This document shows, piece after piece, positions 18,560 to 29,251 of a stretch of 64,000 bases of DNA; within the stretch, counting starts at the first letter, position 1, and each line of letters opens with the position of its first letter. The DNA comes from Afipia sp. Root123D2 (GTDB lineage: Bacteria; Pseudomonadota; Alphaproteobacteria; Rhizobiales; Xanthobacteraceae): positions 528,828 through 592,827 of the forward strand of contig NZ_LMDP01000002.1 of the NCBI RefSeq assembly GCF_001425835.1, written 5' to 3'. The notes below the pieces were generated by a model that saw only the letters and a program-made list of their open reading frames with translations, was not told the DNA's origin and searched no databases. Position numbers and translations under genes: made by a program.

Positions 18560-18853
18560 ATGAAGAAGGTGGTTTCTGCGTTCCTTGCCGTTGCGACGGT
18601 AGCCGGTTCGCTGGCGGTGGCCGTGCCGGCTGCCAATGCGCGTGACCGCGGCGGTGCGATCGCGGCCGGCGTCGGCCTTGGCATTCTCGGCGGCGCGATC
18701 GCCGGTGCCGCGATTGCCAACAGCGCGCCGGCTCCTGTGTATGGTTATGGACCGGGGCCGGTCTATGTCGAAGAACCTGCGTGCCGTCTGGTTCGCGAAC
18801 GGTTCTGGGATGGTTACGGCTGGCGCTCCCGCCGCGTCCAGGTTTGCGATTGA
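18560..18853 (+). CDS. Small secreted Gly-rich protein, copy 2 of a tandem pair
   Basis: This 97-residue paralogue of the gene at 18024 starts MKKVVSAFLAVATVAGSLAV after GAGGAGAG. It has a signal peptide cut after ANA, a glycine-zipper-like block (AAGVGLGILGGAIAGAAIAN), a Pro/Gly/Tyr linker and the closing motif CRLVRERFWDGYGWRSRRVQ with a terminal cysteine. Conservation between copies is highest in the signal peptide, the zipper and the final 20 residues. Two cysteines (one before RLVRE, one near the end) could form a disulfide. Confidence 0.83.
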   Translation: MKKVVSAFLAVATVAGSLAVAVPAANARDRGGAIAAGVGLGILGGAIAGAAIANSAPAPVYGYGPGPVYVEEPACRLVRERFWDGYGWRSRRVQVCD

Positions 18854-18892
18854 TCCAACGCAGCTGCTTGCCGATCTGGCGAGCCTGAATCT

Positions 18893-18922
18893 AAAACCCG
18901 ACCATCAATGGCCGGGTTTTTG
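18893..18922. terminator. Bidirectional terminator
   Basis: AAAACCCG-ACC and GGCCGGGTTTTT pair around ATCAAT. The hairpin lies between the convergent small secreted-protein gene and the mltB-like gene and has a T-run in either direction. Confidence 0.75.
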
Positions 18923-18934
18923 TTTGTGCGTGCT

Positions 18935-20188
18935 TCAGCGCCCCGCGCCCATCGCGCGTAGCACCTCACCGCTCGGCCAACAATCCACCTTCAATCCCGC
19001 CTTCTTCTGGTAAGCGCCGAGCGCCGCACGGGTCAGCATTCCCGCCTTGCCGTCGAGCTTGTCCTTGTAAAGACCGATCTTCGCCAGGTGCTCCTGCATC
19101 ACCTCGACATCGGCGGTCCGCAACTGGGACGACGCCGACCATTTGGTCGCGAACGGTTTCGGATCGGTCATGCGATCGCTGAGATGACCGACGAACAGAA
19201 CGTAGAGATCGGAGTAGTTGTACTCCTTGATGACGAAATAATTCTTCGTCGCTAGAAACGCCGGCCCGTAAATGCCTTCAGGCTGCAGCAGCGAGGCGCG
19301 CTGGGCTTTTTCCGCTGCACTCAGTTGCCGACCGCGCACGGGCACGAATCCCTCGCGCAGCCATTCGCCGATCGGCTTGGTGACCTCGGGCACGCCCTCC
19401 GTGCAGTCAGCGTTCCGTGGCGCCTTGACCTCGTAAGCCCAGCGCAGGCCGGGCTGCCAGCCCTTGTTGGTCAACTGCTGAGCAGCCGACGCCAAGGCAT
19501 CGGGGACCGACGTCCAGATGTTGCGGTGACCGTCCGCGTCGAAATCGACCGCGTGCTTGTAGAACTCGGACGGCAGGAACTGTGTCAGCCCCATCGCGCC
19601 GGCCCACGACGCACGCATGTCTTTCAGCTTGACGTGTCCCTCCTCAAGAATCTTGAGGGCGAGAATGAATTCGGTGCGGAACTGATCCTTGCGCCGGCCC
19701 ACATAAGCCTGCGTCGCCAGCACGCGCACGGCATTGTAGGGCAAGGCATAGCGCCCATAATCTGTTTCGCGGGCCCAGATCGCGAGAATGACCGTGCTAG
19801 GCACACCGTAACGCTGTTCGATCGCAGCCAGTGTGGCGCGATGCTGACGCATCAGGCCCTGCCCGTGCGCAGCCAGGCGCGCGATGCTCGCTTCCTTCAT
19901 ATAGTCGGCCGGCACCTGCACGAATTCCGCCTGTGACGGCGCGGCTGACGGCTGACTGCCCGGCAGGACCAGATCCGGCAATTTGTAATCGGGTTGCAGA
20001 CCGCGCGTCGCGGTTTCGAACGTCGAGCGGGAGACGCCAGCCTTCTGCGCCTCCGGCCACAGCGACGCGATAAAACGGGTGAAGCCGTCATCGGCAGACG
20101 CCGGCGCGGCCAGCGCGGACAACAGGACGGCGGCACACGCAAGGCTGCGCGCCAGAGATGTGCCCCTTGATTGTCCGTGATGCCGCAT
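18935..20188 (-). CDS. Lytic murein transglycosylase, MltB type, with PG-binding domain
   Basis: This 417-residue secreted enzyme has a signal peptide (LARSLACAAVLLSALAAPA, cut after ASA), an SLT_2 domain with the catalytic Glu in IWARETDYGRYALPYNA, the structural motif SWAGAMGLTQFLPSEF and FDADGHRN, and a C-terminal PG_binding_1 domain (VMQEHLAKIGLYKDKLDG, LGAYQKKAGL). It cleaves peptidoglycan in the periplasm. I use ATG 20188, whose A is shared with the TGA stop of the upstream UPF0114 gene, so translation is probably coupled. A TTG at 20191 is the alternative. Confidence 0.93.
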   Translation of the reverse strand: MRHHGQSRGTSLARSLACAAVLLSALAAPASADDGFTRFIASLWPEAQKAGVSRSTFETATRGLQPDYKLPDLVLPGSQPSAAPSQAEFVQVPADYMKEASIARLAAHGQGLMRQHRATLAAIEQRYGVPSTVILAIWARETDYGRYALPYNAVRVLATQAYVGRRKDQFRTEFILALKILEEGHVKLKDMRASWAGAMGLTQFLPSEFYKHAVDFDADGHRNIWTSVPDALASAAQQLTNKGWQPGLRWAYEVKAPRNADCTEGVPEVTKPIGEWLREGFVPVRGRQLSAAEKAQRASLLQPEGIYGPAFLATKNYFVIKEYNYSDLYVLFVGHLSDRMTDPKPFATKWSASSQLRTADVEVMQEHLAKIGLYKDKLDGKAGMLTRAALGAYQKKAGLKVDCWPSGEVLRAMGAGR

Positions 20189-20787
20189 CAATGCCCGTTA
20201 TGCGCGCCGTTTTCGTTCTCGGATTCGGTCGGCAAATTCGAAATACGATCGACATAGGCTATACCGATCGCCGAGAGAATAAAGACCACATGAATGATGG
20301 TCTGCCACATCACGCCTTCGGGCGTGTAGTTGGTGGTGCGGCCGGTGCCGCCGAGATTTCCGGCTTCGATGAAGGTCCGCAGCAGATGGATCGACGAGAT
20401 GCCGATGATTGCCATGGCGAGCTTGATCTTGAGCACGCTGGCGTTGACATGGCTGAGCCACTCCGGCTCGTCGGGATGGCCCTTCAGGTTGAGCCGGGAC
20501 ACGAAGGTCTCGTAACCGCCGACGATCACCATCACCAGCAGGTTGGAAATCATCACCACGTCGATCAGACCAAGCACGACCAGCATGATCTGCTGTTCGC
20601 TGAAATCGAACGAATGAAGGATGAGATGCCAGAGTTCCTTGAGGAAAAGGATGACATAAACGCACTGGGCTACAATCAGGCCGACATAAAGCGGCAATTG
20701 TAGCCAACGCGATCCGAAGATGAGAAATGGAATCGGTCGCAAGCCGGTGTCAGAACGCGGCAGCGGAGTTTCGGGTGTAAAGGACAT
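20188..20787 (-). CDS. UPF0114 (YqhA-like) inner-membrane protein
   Basis: This 199-residue membrane protein has four hydrophobic segments: [38 protein letters not shown], a short one around [14 protein letters not shown], and [17 protein letters not shown]. The conserved stretch [19 protein letters not shown] is diagnostic of the UPF0114/TIGR00645 family. Function is unknown; some relatives are predicted channels. Its stop codon overlaps the start of the mltB-like gene (TGATG), which links this membrane protein to cell-wall turnover in expression. Confidence 0.9.
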   Translation of the reverse strand: MSFTPETPLPRSDTGLRPIPFLIFGSRWLQLPLYVGLIVAQCVYVILFLKELWHLILHSFDFSEQQIMLVVLGLIDVVMISNLLVMVIVGGYETFVSRLNLKGHPDEPEWLSHVNASVLKIKLAMAIIGISSIHLLRTFIEAGNLGGTGRTTNYTPEGVMWQTIIHVVFILSAIGIAYVDRISNLPTESENENGAHNGH

Positions 20788-20928
20788 CGACGAGAGGACT
20801 CCAGATGACAGCGCAGGTCTTTTTAACTGGTGATCATGTCCGATTCTGTCGAGAGGCGCTGTAGCGGCGTTTAACCGCAGAAGATTTCCCCCTCTGACAT
20901 TTTTTCGTCAGCTTTGCCGTATTGCCGC

Positions 20929-21699
20929 TCAGCGCACCAGCACCATGAACAGGCGGCGGAATTCGTACAGCACCCTGCCATCCGGCTGAGGCCGATAGAC
21001 CTCGGCGATCCGCGCCTTGTAGATATCAAGGAACTCCTTGCGTTCCTGGCTCTCCAGCGGATCGACAAATGGGCGCAGCCCGGTGCCTTTGACCCATTCG
21101 ACCACCGCTGCGGCATCGTCGAGCACGTGGTTGTAGATCGTGTGCCAGATGTCGAGCCGGCGGCACACCGGCTGCAAGGTGTCGTAATAGACGCCCGGCG
21201 CCGGCAGCAGATCTCGGGCACCGGCGGCGTTCGCAAGCGTTTCGCGCCACGGTTCGAGGGCCGCGACCTCACGCATCAAAGCGTGTGACGGCTGATCGAG
21301 ATTGTCGGGCATCTGGACCGCCAGCACGCCACCTTCGGGCAAGGCACTCGCAAGACGCTTCAACTGCAACAGGTGATCCGGCACCCACTGAAAAATCGCG
21401 TTTGCGAACACGACGTCAGTGCCGTCCGGCGGCGACCAGTGCGAGATGTTGGCCTCGATGAATTTGTGGTTCGGCAGCCGCTCACGCGCCTGACGCAGCA
21501 TGTCGGCCGACGTGTCGATTCCGGTGATCTGCGCCTGCGGCCATCTGCGTGCAAGAAGTTCGGTCGAATTGCCCGGGCCGCAGCCGATGTCGACCACCTG
21601 TCTGACGTGCTTCTGCCGAACCTGGGCAAGCAGATCGCGCGCCGGGCGAGTGCGCTCATCTTCGAATTTGAGATACTGCTGCGCACTCCAGTCGGCCAT
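20929..21699 (-). CDS. tam: Trans-aconitate 2-methyltransferase
   Basis: This 256-residue SAM-dependent methyltransferase begins [20 protein letters not shown], the conserved Tam N-terminus. Motif I is [20 protein letters not shown], and [29 protein letters not shown] and QWVPDH follow as in E. coli Tam. The enzyme methylates trans-aconitate, removing an inhibitor of aconitase from the cytosol. It is separated from the UPF0114/mltB pair by 141 bases and looks monocistronic. Confidence 0.94.
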   Translation of the reverse strand: MADWSAQQYLKFEDERTRPARDLLAQVRQKHVRQVVDIGCGPGNSTELLARRWPQAQITGIDTSADMLRQARERLPNHKFIEANISHWSPPDGTDVVFANAIFQWVPDHLLQLKRLASALPEGGVLAVQMPDNLDQPSHALMREVAALEPWRETLANAAGARDLLPAPGVYYDTLQPVCRRLDIWHTIYNHVLDDAAAVVEWVKGTGLRPFVDPLESQERKEFLDIYKARIAEVYRPQPDGRVLYEFRRLFMVLVR

Positions 21700-21789
21700 C
21701 TGCGATCATCCTGTCTGTCCGTTCGGGCTTCCTTGTAGGACAGCCACGGCCAGAGTCCAGACGAGGCAAACGATAACAACGGGTGCCGA

Positions 21790-21996
21790 TCAGGCGTGCA
21801 GATTCAGACTTCGAACACCGTTCATGAGTTGAGCCAGCATGCGCAGATCGCGTACGGCGTCGATCGTGCTGTGCGCACGACACGACACCTTCTCCGGCTG
21901 CGAGGCCTGGGTCGACGTACGATATTCGGCAGACATCAGTGTGCAGAAAGCGATCAGCGAGGCTGCCAGCAAACGAACTATGAACATCCCAATCAT
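21790..21996 (-). CDS. Possible small secreted or membrane-anchored hypothetical protein
   Basis: ATG 21996 lies five bases after GGAGAG and encodes 68 residues beginning MIGMFIVRLLAASLIAFCTL, a signal peptide or anchor. Then comes a polar tail with SQPEKVSCRAHSTIDAVRDL. The longer frame back to 22143 lacks coding character. No family is recognised. The ribosome site and hydrophobic start are the only support. Confidence 0.45.
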   Translation of the reverse strand: MIGMFIVRLLAASLIAFCTLMSAEYRTSTQASQPEKVSCRAHSTIDAVRDLRMLAQLMNGVRSLNLHA

Positions 21997-22384
21997 TGGA
22001 CTCTCCGGCTGTCGAAAGAAAAACCGGGATTCCCGTCCAGCATTCCGTGCAATCATCCGCAGCAGGTGCCGACGATCCCGGGCAATGGAGAACGTCAATC
22101 CGTCAACTGTGGGCGCTATAGCCGCGGCAAGGCGGCTCGTCACGCGATAATACTTGCACTTTTACGATCATTTTTCAAATTGCGAACCAAATGAAATTAT
22201 AATCGCGCCCTTAACATGCGGCACGGTTCATCCACTTCATGGATATCCATATGGAATTGTTTGTTTTTTAAGATTCCCGCAGCGAACGCCGCAGGTTGGC
22301 ACCCTCAGGAAGCGAAGCGCCGGCCCCAGCACTCGAAACCATAGCCTCCGGGCAGACAACCGTCCGGGACAAGCCTGTTTCAGA
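21997..22384. other. Intergenic stretch with no supported gene
   Basis: The 388 bases upstream of the small ORF and downstream of the MarR-like gene are locally AT-rich around 22140-22270, for example TTGTTTGTTTTTTAAG at 22258. Short frames exist but none has a convincing start or composition. I see no RNA gene or terminator. Confidence 0.5.
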
Positions 22385-22909
22385 TCACGCCGGATCGATT
22401 GCTGTCGTGGTCCCTGCGTCGGCCGCGCCTGTCCAGACAAAGCCGTGCTGGCGCATGACCTCGATTCGCATACGCAAATATTCGTGCCCGATCGCCTCTA
22501 ACCGCGCCGTCGGCAGGATCAGGATGCGGCGACGGTCGCCGGCATCGACCTGGCGAACAATCATCCCGCCCGCCTCCATGTCATCGACATGACGCGACAC
22601 CGTTGCCTCTGTCGCGAACACATCGAAATAGGTGGCGAGCTCCTTATGGGTGATCGGTTTTCCGGTCAGCCAGCGGTGCGCAACGATGCTGAAGATCATG
22701 TCCGCTTCAAACACGCTGCGCCAGGGCCGCTTGAGCACGCCGGACGCAACGACGGTGCGGCGGAAGTCCGCGCGCCACTGCAGCCACGTCACGTCGATGC
22801 CGAGTGCGGCGCGCTCCTGCGTATCGAGGGTGCTGGTGCTGGCGTTGAGCGGCTCGGGAGGCGCTAACGCAATCTCTTCGGACGAAAGCCTGCTGGGATT
22901 GCCTGTCAT
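22385..22909 (-). CDS. MarR-like winged-helix regulator
   Basis: This 174-residue protein has a disordered start of about 45 residues and then a winged-helix domain: ADMIFSIVAHRWLTGKPITH, KELATYFDVFATEATVSRHV (helix-turn-helix), then DDMEAGGMIVRQVDAGDRRR, the wing typical of MarR proteins. A C-terminal helix may dimerise. It lies 19 bases downstream of ettA on the same strand, so it is probably cotranscribed with it. Ligand and targets are unknown. The TFxxGF-free sequence is not close to MarR or HpaR. Confidence 0.8.
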   Translation of the reverse strand: MTGNPSRLSSEEIALAPPEPLNASTSTLDTQERAALGIDVTWLQWRADFRRTVVASGVLKRPWRSVFEADMIFSIVAHRWLTGKPITHKELATYFDVFATEATVSRHVDDMEAGGMIVRQVDAGDRRRILILPTARLEAIGHEYLRMRIEVMRQHGFVWTGAADAGTTTAIDPA

Positions 22910-22928
22910 ACCCCTCCCCCGGAAGCCG

Positions 22929-24578
<1,650 letters not shown>

Positions 24579-24833
24579 CGTGATCCTTGAAGCCGTATCT
24601 GAAAGCCAAACTGTGCGGGGATTTGCTGGTTCCTGATGTAGCGACGAGAACCGGAAAGGGCAACCTTCCGCGCCATCCGGTCACACTTTGGAAAGCCTAA
24701 CTGCAGGATTTTCCGAACTTTTCCCGATAAATACCGCTTTTTAGTCAATTGGGCCGGAAGCTCCTGCTTCGTGAACCACTCTGGACGCCGCTGCGACAAA
24801 ACGTCGACTCCAGCAAACCGTCGAGCAGAAGCC
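24579..24833. other. Divergent intergenic region upstream of ettA
   Basis: These 255 bases contain no supported gene and should hold the ettA promoter. With the weakly supported ORF at 24834, the gene-poor stretch extends to 25210. No RNA gene is recognisable. Confidence 0.4.
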
Positions 24834-25034
24834 ATGACGACACAGGCCCGATCTCTCCCGAACCTTCTTTCGCGCGCGGCTGCGCACATCACGGTTCGCA
24901 GCCTCGTGGCGGAGTTCCGTTCCTTCTGGCGCGAATTCGTCGCCACAGCCTTCCGTCCCTATCACCCCGAGCGGCACTACATGCGCGGCCCCGGCCCCGC
25001 CTGCGCGGCAAAACGCAGGGAAACCGGCAAATAA
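24834..25034 (+). CDS. Possible small hypothetical protein
   Basis: A 66-residue frame starts MTTQARSLPNLLSRAAAHIT and continues with SLVAEFRSFWREFVATAFRP, then YHPERHYMRGPGPACAAKRR. Composition looks protein-like (amphipathic helix with Trp and Phe), but the ribosome site is weak (AGCAGAAG). No family is recognised. Confidence 0.4.
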   Translation: MTTQARSLPNLLSRAAAHITVRSLVAEFRSFWREFVATAFRPYHPERHYMRGPGPACAAKRRETGK

Positions 25035-25134
25035 CGTCGTCGCACACCGGCGGATCAGGGTTCCTACACAAGCTCAATTGACGCTGCCCTTCCGGGCCCC
25101 TAGGACCATTTCCGCGCGCCGGGCGCAACGGCCC

Positions 25135-25175
25135 CACAATCGCAGGCGAAGATTTCTTCTTCGCCTGCGATTGTG
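25135..25175 (+). promoter_or_regulatory. 18-bp perfect inverted repeat in the gdhA leader
   Basis: CACAATCGCAGGCGAAGA (25135-25152) and its exact reverse complement (25158-25175) flank a five-base TTTCT loop, 35 bases before the gdhA start. There is no T-run after it, so it is not a standard terminator. It could be an mRNA 5' hairpin, an operator or a terminator-like insulator. Confidence 0.8.
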
Positions 25176-25210
25176 CGTGGCTGTACCTGAATCCATAGGT
25201 GAAAGATTAA

Positions 25211-26554
<1,344 letters not shown>

Positions 26555-26582
26555 CAAATATATTCTGCGGCACAAGAACTTG

Positions 26583-26611
26583 ACCTCTCCCCATCCATGG
26601 GGAGAGGTTTT
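26583..26611 (+). terminator. Palindromic terminator or repeat after gdhA
   Basis: ACCTCTCCCCAT and ATGGGGAGAGGT flank CC, followed by TTTT. The CTCTCCCC palindrome is also a common alphaproteobacterial intergenic repeat, so it may serve both roles. Confidence 0.7.
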
Positions 26612-26692
26612 GCGTCTCAAGTATGCTTGCGCGAACAACCATCGCGCGTCAGCATGCGTCCATCGAACAAGAACAATCAATACGAGGACGTG

Positions 26693-27649
26693 ATGCCGCG
26701 ACGCTGTGCAATTCTAGACGACTATCAAAACGTCGCACTGAAACTGGCTGACTGGGCTTCGCTCAAGAAGCAAATCGACATTACGGTTTTCGACAAGCCG
26801 TTCAGCTCACAGGCCGAGGCGATCGCGGCCCTGAAGGATTTCGAGATCGTCTGCGCCATGCGCGAACGCACGCCATTCGGGCGCGACGTATTGACGGCGC
26901 TTCCCAGTCTCAAGCTCCTGATCACATCGGGCATGCGCAACGCCTCGTTCGATCTGGAAACCGCGAAAGAGCGCGGGATCGTGGTCTGCGGCACCGGAAC
27001 GACGGGCAACCCGACCGCTGGCCTCACCATCGGCCTGATGCTGGAACTGACCCGCAAGATCGGCTTTGAGAACGCCCGCATGAAAGCGGGCGAGCTATGG
27101 CAAACGACGCTCGGCGAGGACATCGAGGGACGTACGCTCGGCATCGTCGGTCTCGGCAAACTCGGCACCAAGGTCGCAACCATCGCCAAGGCGCTCGGCA
27201 TGAACGTCATCGCATGGAGCCAGAATCTCACGCCGGAGGCCTGCGCTGCTGCCGGAGTCGGGTATGCCACCAAGGAAGAACTGTTCGCGAAGGCCGACAT
27301 CGTCACGATCCACGTGATCCTCAGCAAGCGGACCCGCGGACTGATCGGTCGCGACGACCTCGCCCGCATGAAACCGACCAGCTATCTCATCAACACCGCG
27401 CGCGGACCCATCGTCGACGAGGACGCCCTGCTCGACGCCTTGCAGCGGCGTGCCATCGCAGGCGCTGGGCTCGATACGTTTTCGCAGGAGCCATTGCCGG
27501 TCGGCCATCCGCTGCGCAAGCTCGACAACGTCGTCCTCACGCCGCACCTCGGTTACGTCACCGAGGAAAACTACCGCGAGTACTACGGCGGGATGGTCGA
27601 GGATATCAAAGCCTGGCTCGCCGGCGAGCCGGTGCGGCGCATCGCCTGA
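26693..27649 (+). CDS. D-2-hydroxyacid dehydrogenase family protein
   Basis: This 318-residue NAD(P)-dependent oxidoreductase starts MPRRCAILDDYQNVALKLAD. I take ATG 26693 after GAGGACGTG; the longer frame lacks family similarity. The NAD domain has LGIVGLGKLGTKVATIAKAL, the TARGPIVDEDALLDALQ segment with the substrate Arg, a Glu-containing stretch at AGLDTFSQEPLP and the catalytic His in LTPHLGYVTEE. Members reduce 2-keto acids or oxidise D-2-hydroxy acids, including phosphoglycerate-like substrates. The exact substrate is not readable. Confidence 0.9.
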   Translation: MPRRCAILDDYQNVALKLADWASLKKQIDITVFDKPFSSQAEAIAALKDFEIVCAMRERTPFGRDVLTALPSLKLLITSGMRNASFDLETAKERGIVVCGTGTTGNPTAGLTIGLMLELTRKIGFENARMKAGELWQTTLGEDIEGRTLGIVGLGKLGTKVATIAKALGMNVIAWSQNLTPEACAAAGVGYATKEELFAKADIVTIHVILSKRTRGLIGRDDLARMKPTSYLINTARGPIVDEDALLDALQRRAIAGAGLDTFSQEPLPVGHPLRKLDNVVLTPHLGYVTEENYREYYGGMVEDIKAWLAGEPVRRIA

Positions 27650-27660
27650 GCGCTCAACGA

Positions 27661-27698
27661 AAACGGGCCTGACTCAGTGAGTCAGACCCGTTTCCTTT
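27661..27698. terminator. Terminator between convergent genes
   Basis: AAACGGG-CCTGAC pairs with GTCAG-ACCCGTTT around TCAGTGA and is followed by CCTTT. It separates the dehydrogenase from the convergent L,D-transpeptidase and can serve either strand. Confidence 0.8.
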
Positions 27699-27714
27699 AC
27701 TTCTAAAACTGCCG

Positions 27715-28902
27715 TCAGCGGATTGTGACTGGCGCCGGAAGCGGAGGAACTTCCGCCGGCCCCTGATTGGGCACGCCCATCGCGACGCTGGACTGCTGAT
27801 TGTAAGCCGTGCCGCTCGTCGCCGGAGCCGAACTTTGCGCAGGCTGCGCCGAGGCGCTCACCGGCTCAGGCGGCTTGCCCGGAAGGACAACCACGCGGGT
27901 GCCAACCTTGGCACGTTCGAACAAGTCCGTGACGTCCTCGTTCAGCATGCCGATACAGCCCGACGAGACGAACTTGCCGATGGTCGACGGCTGGTTGGTG
28001 CCGTGGATGCGATAGACCGTCGAGCCGAGATACAGCGCGCGTGCGCCGAGCGGATTGCCGTCACCGCCCGCCATGAAGCGCGGCAGATAGGGCTGACGCT
28101 CGATCATCTCTGCCGGCGGATGCCAATCCGGCCACTCGGCCTTACGGGTGATCTTCTGGACGCCGGTCCAGGTGAAGCCGTCACGGCCGACGCGGACGCC
28201 GTAGCGGATCGCACGGTTATGGCCGAGGATGTAGTAAAGCTGGGTGTTCGCCGTATCGACGACGATCGTCCCGGCTGGTTCTTTCGTGACGTAATTGACT
28301 TCCTGACGGCGCAGGCGCTCCGGCAACTGCGGCGCAGGGCCGGTTTCCGGCTGATCGTCCGGCGGCAAAGCCGACAGTGAGGTCGGCCGGCCGTCACTGC
28401 CGATCGGAGCCGCGCCGCCCTGCGGCGGAACTGCACCGGTCTGGCCGTTATCGACCGTGCCCGGCGGACGAATGGCATCGTTGCCGTATCCGGAATCATG
28501 ACCCGGCTGCATCTGAGCCGGATTGCCACGCTCCGAATAGATCACCGCCGGCGGATTCGCCGGGGCACCGTAACGCGGATCGTCCGGCGACATCACCGGA
28601 CCCTGGGGAACGCTCTGGCGCTGATAGGCGGGCTGCTGAGAGTTTACCTGATAGCCCGGCTGGGAGCCGCCTTGCTGGTAGCCAGGAGGCGACAGCGATG
28701 CGGAACCAGGCTGGCCGGGGGCGTTGTCGTCTTCGATCAGATCAAAGTTCGACTCACCGCGATCCGAATAACCGGTGGGAGCCGCCTGAATCGAACGATC
28801 ATATCCGGGAGGAGCGGGATAGTTCTGTGCGGAGGCCAACGGCATTCCAGCCGCAGTCACCGCAAAAACCGCGAAGCTCGTCAAAACATGCTTGTTCATC
28901 AT
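27715..28902 (-). CDS. L,D-transpeptidase (YkuD domain), secreted
   Basis: This enzyme forms 3-3 crosslinks in peptidoglycan or anchors proteins to it. ATG 28902 gives 395 residues starting MMNKHVLTSFAVFAVTAAGM with a signal peptide (cut after ASA). A long Pro/Gln/Gly/Ser-rich linker (about residues 25-170) follows, then the YkuD domain from GTIVVDTANTQLYYILG. The active site is YRIHGTNQPSTIGKFVSSGC followed by IGM: His and the nucleophilic Cys are present, but the usual SHGCIRM reads SSGCIGM. The tail after VVLPGKPPE is again low-complexity. Confidence 0.92.
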   Translation of the reverse strand: MMNKHVLTSFAVFAVTAAGMPLASAQNYPAPPGYDRSIQAAPTGYSDRGESNFDLIEDDNAPGQPGSASLSPPGYQQGGSQPGYQVNSQQPAYQRQSVPQGPVMSPDDPRYGAPANPPAVIYSERGNPAQMQPGHDSGYGNDAIRPPGTVDNGQTGAVPPQGGAAPIGSDGRPTSLSALPPDDQPETGPAPQLPERLRRQEVNYVTKEPAGTIVVDTANTQLYYILGHNRAIRYGVRVGRDGFTWTGVQKITRKAEWPDWHPPAEMIERQPYLPRFMAGGDGNPLGARALYLGSTVYRIHGTNQPSTIGKFVSSGCIGMLNEDVTDLFERAKVGTRVVVLPGKPPEPVSASAQPAQSSAPATSGTAYNQQSSVAMGVPNQGPAEVPPLPAPVTIR

Positions 28903-29251
28903 ACCCCAAATATAGCCCGAACCCGACACCGTACAGTTAACGCCAGATCGCCCAAGATCGCGGCACATTCAAGACATTTACGGGAAAACCGCCCCAGAAA
29001 CGCTGACTTTTTCGCGGGGTCTCGGCTTTTCTGAGGGCTGTTGCATCTGGAGCATCCGTAACGGTCCACAGGCAGCCTTTTTTGGGCGGAGTTCCGACCG
29101 TACGATGGCACCCGCGCGCCTGATTCGATCCGTCGGCGCGGCCAAGTGTGTATGCCTCTGTGTAAGCGTTCCGCGTTCCCAACAGGATCAATCGTTTCGT
29201 TGCAGCTCGCTTGACCAGTCGCAGTCCGTTGCGAAGGCAGGACAGGAACAC
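28903..29251. other. Divergent intergenic region of about 350 bases
   Basis: It lies between the L,D-transpeptidase and the Pro/Ala-rich protein genes and should carry both promoters. Long minus-strand frames cross it but have no start with a ribosome site or family similarity. No tRNA-like or riboswitch-like pattern is seen. Confidence 0.5.
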
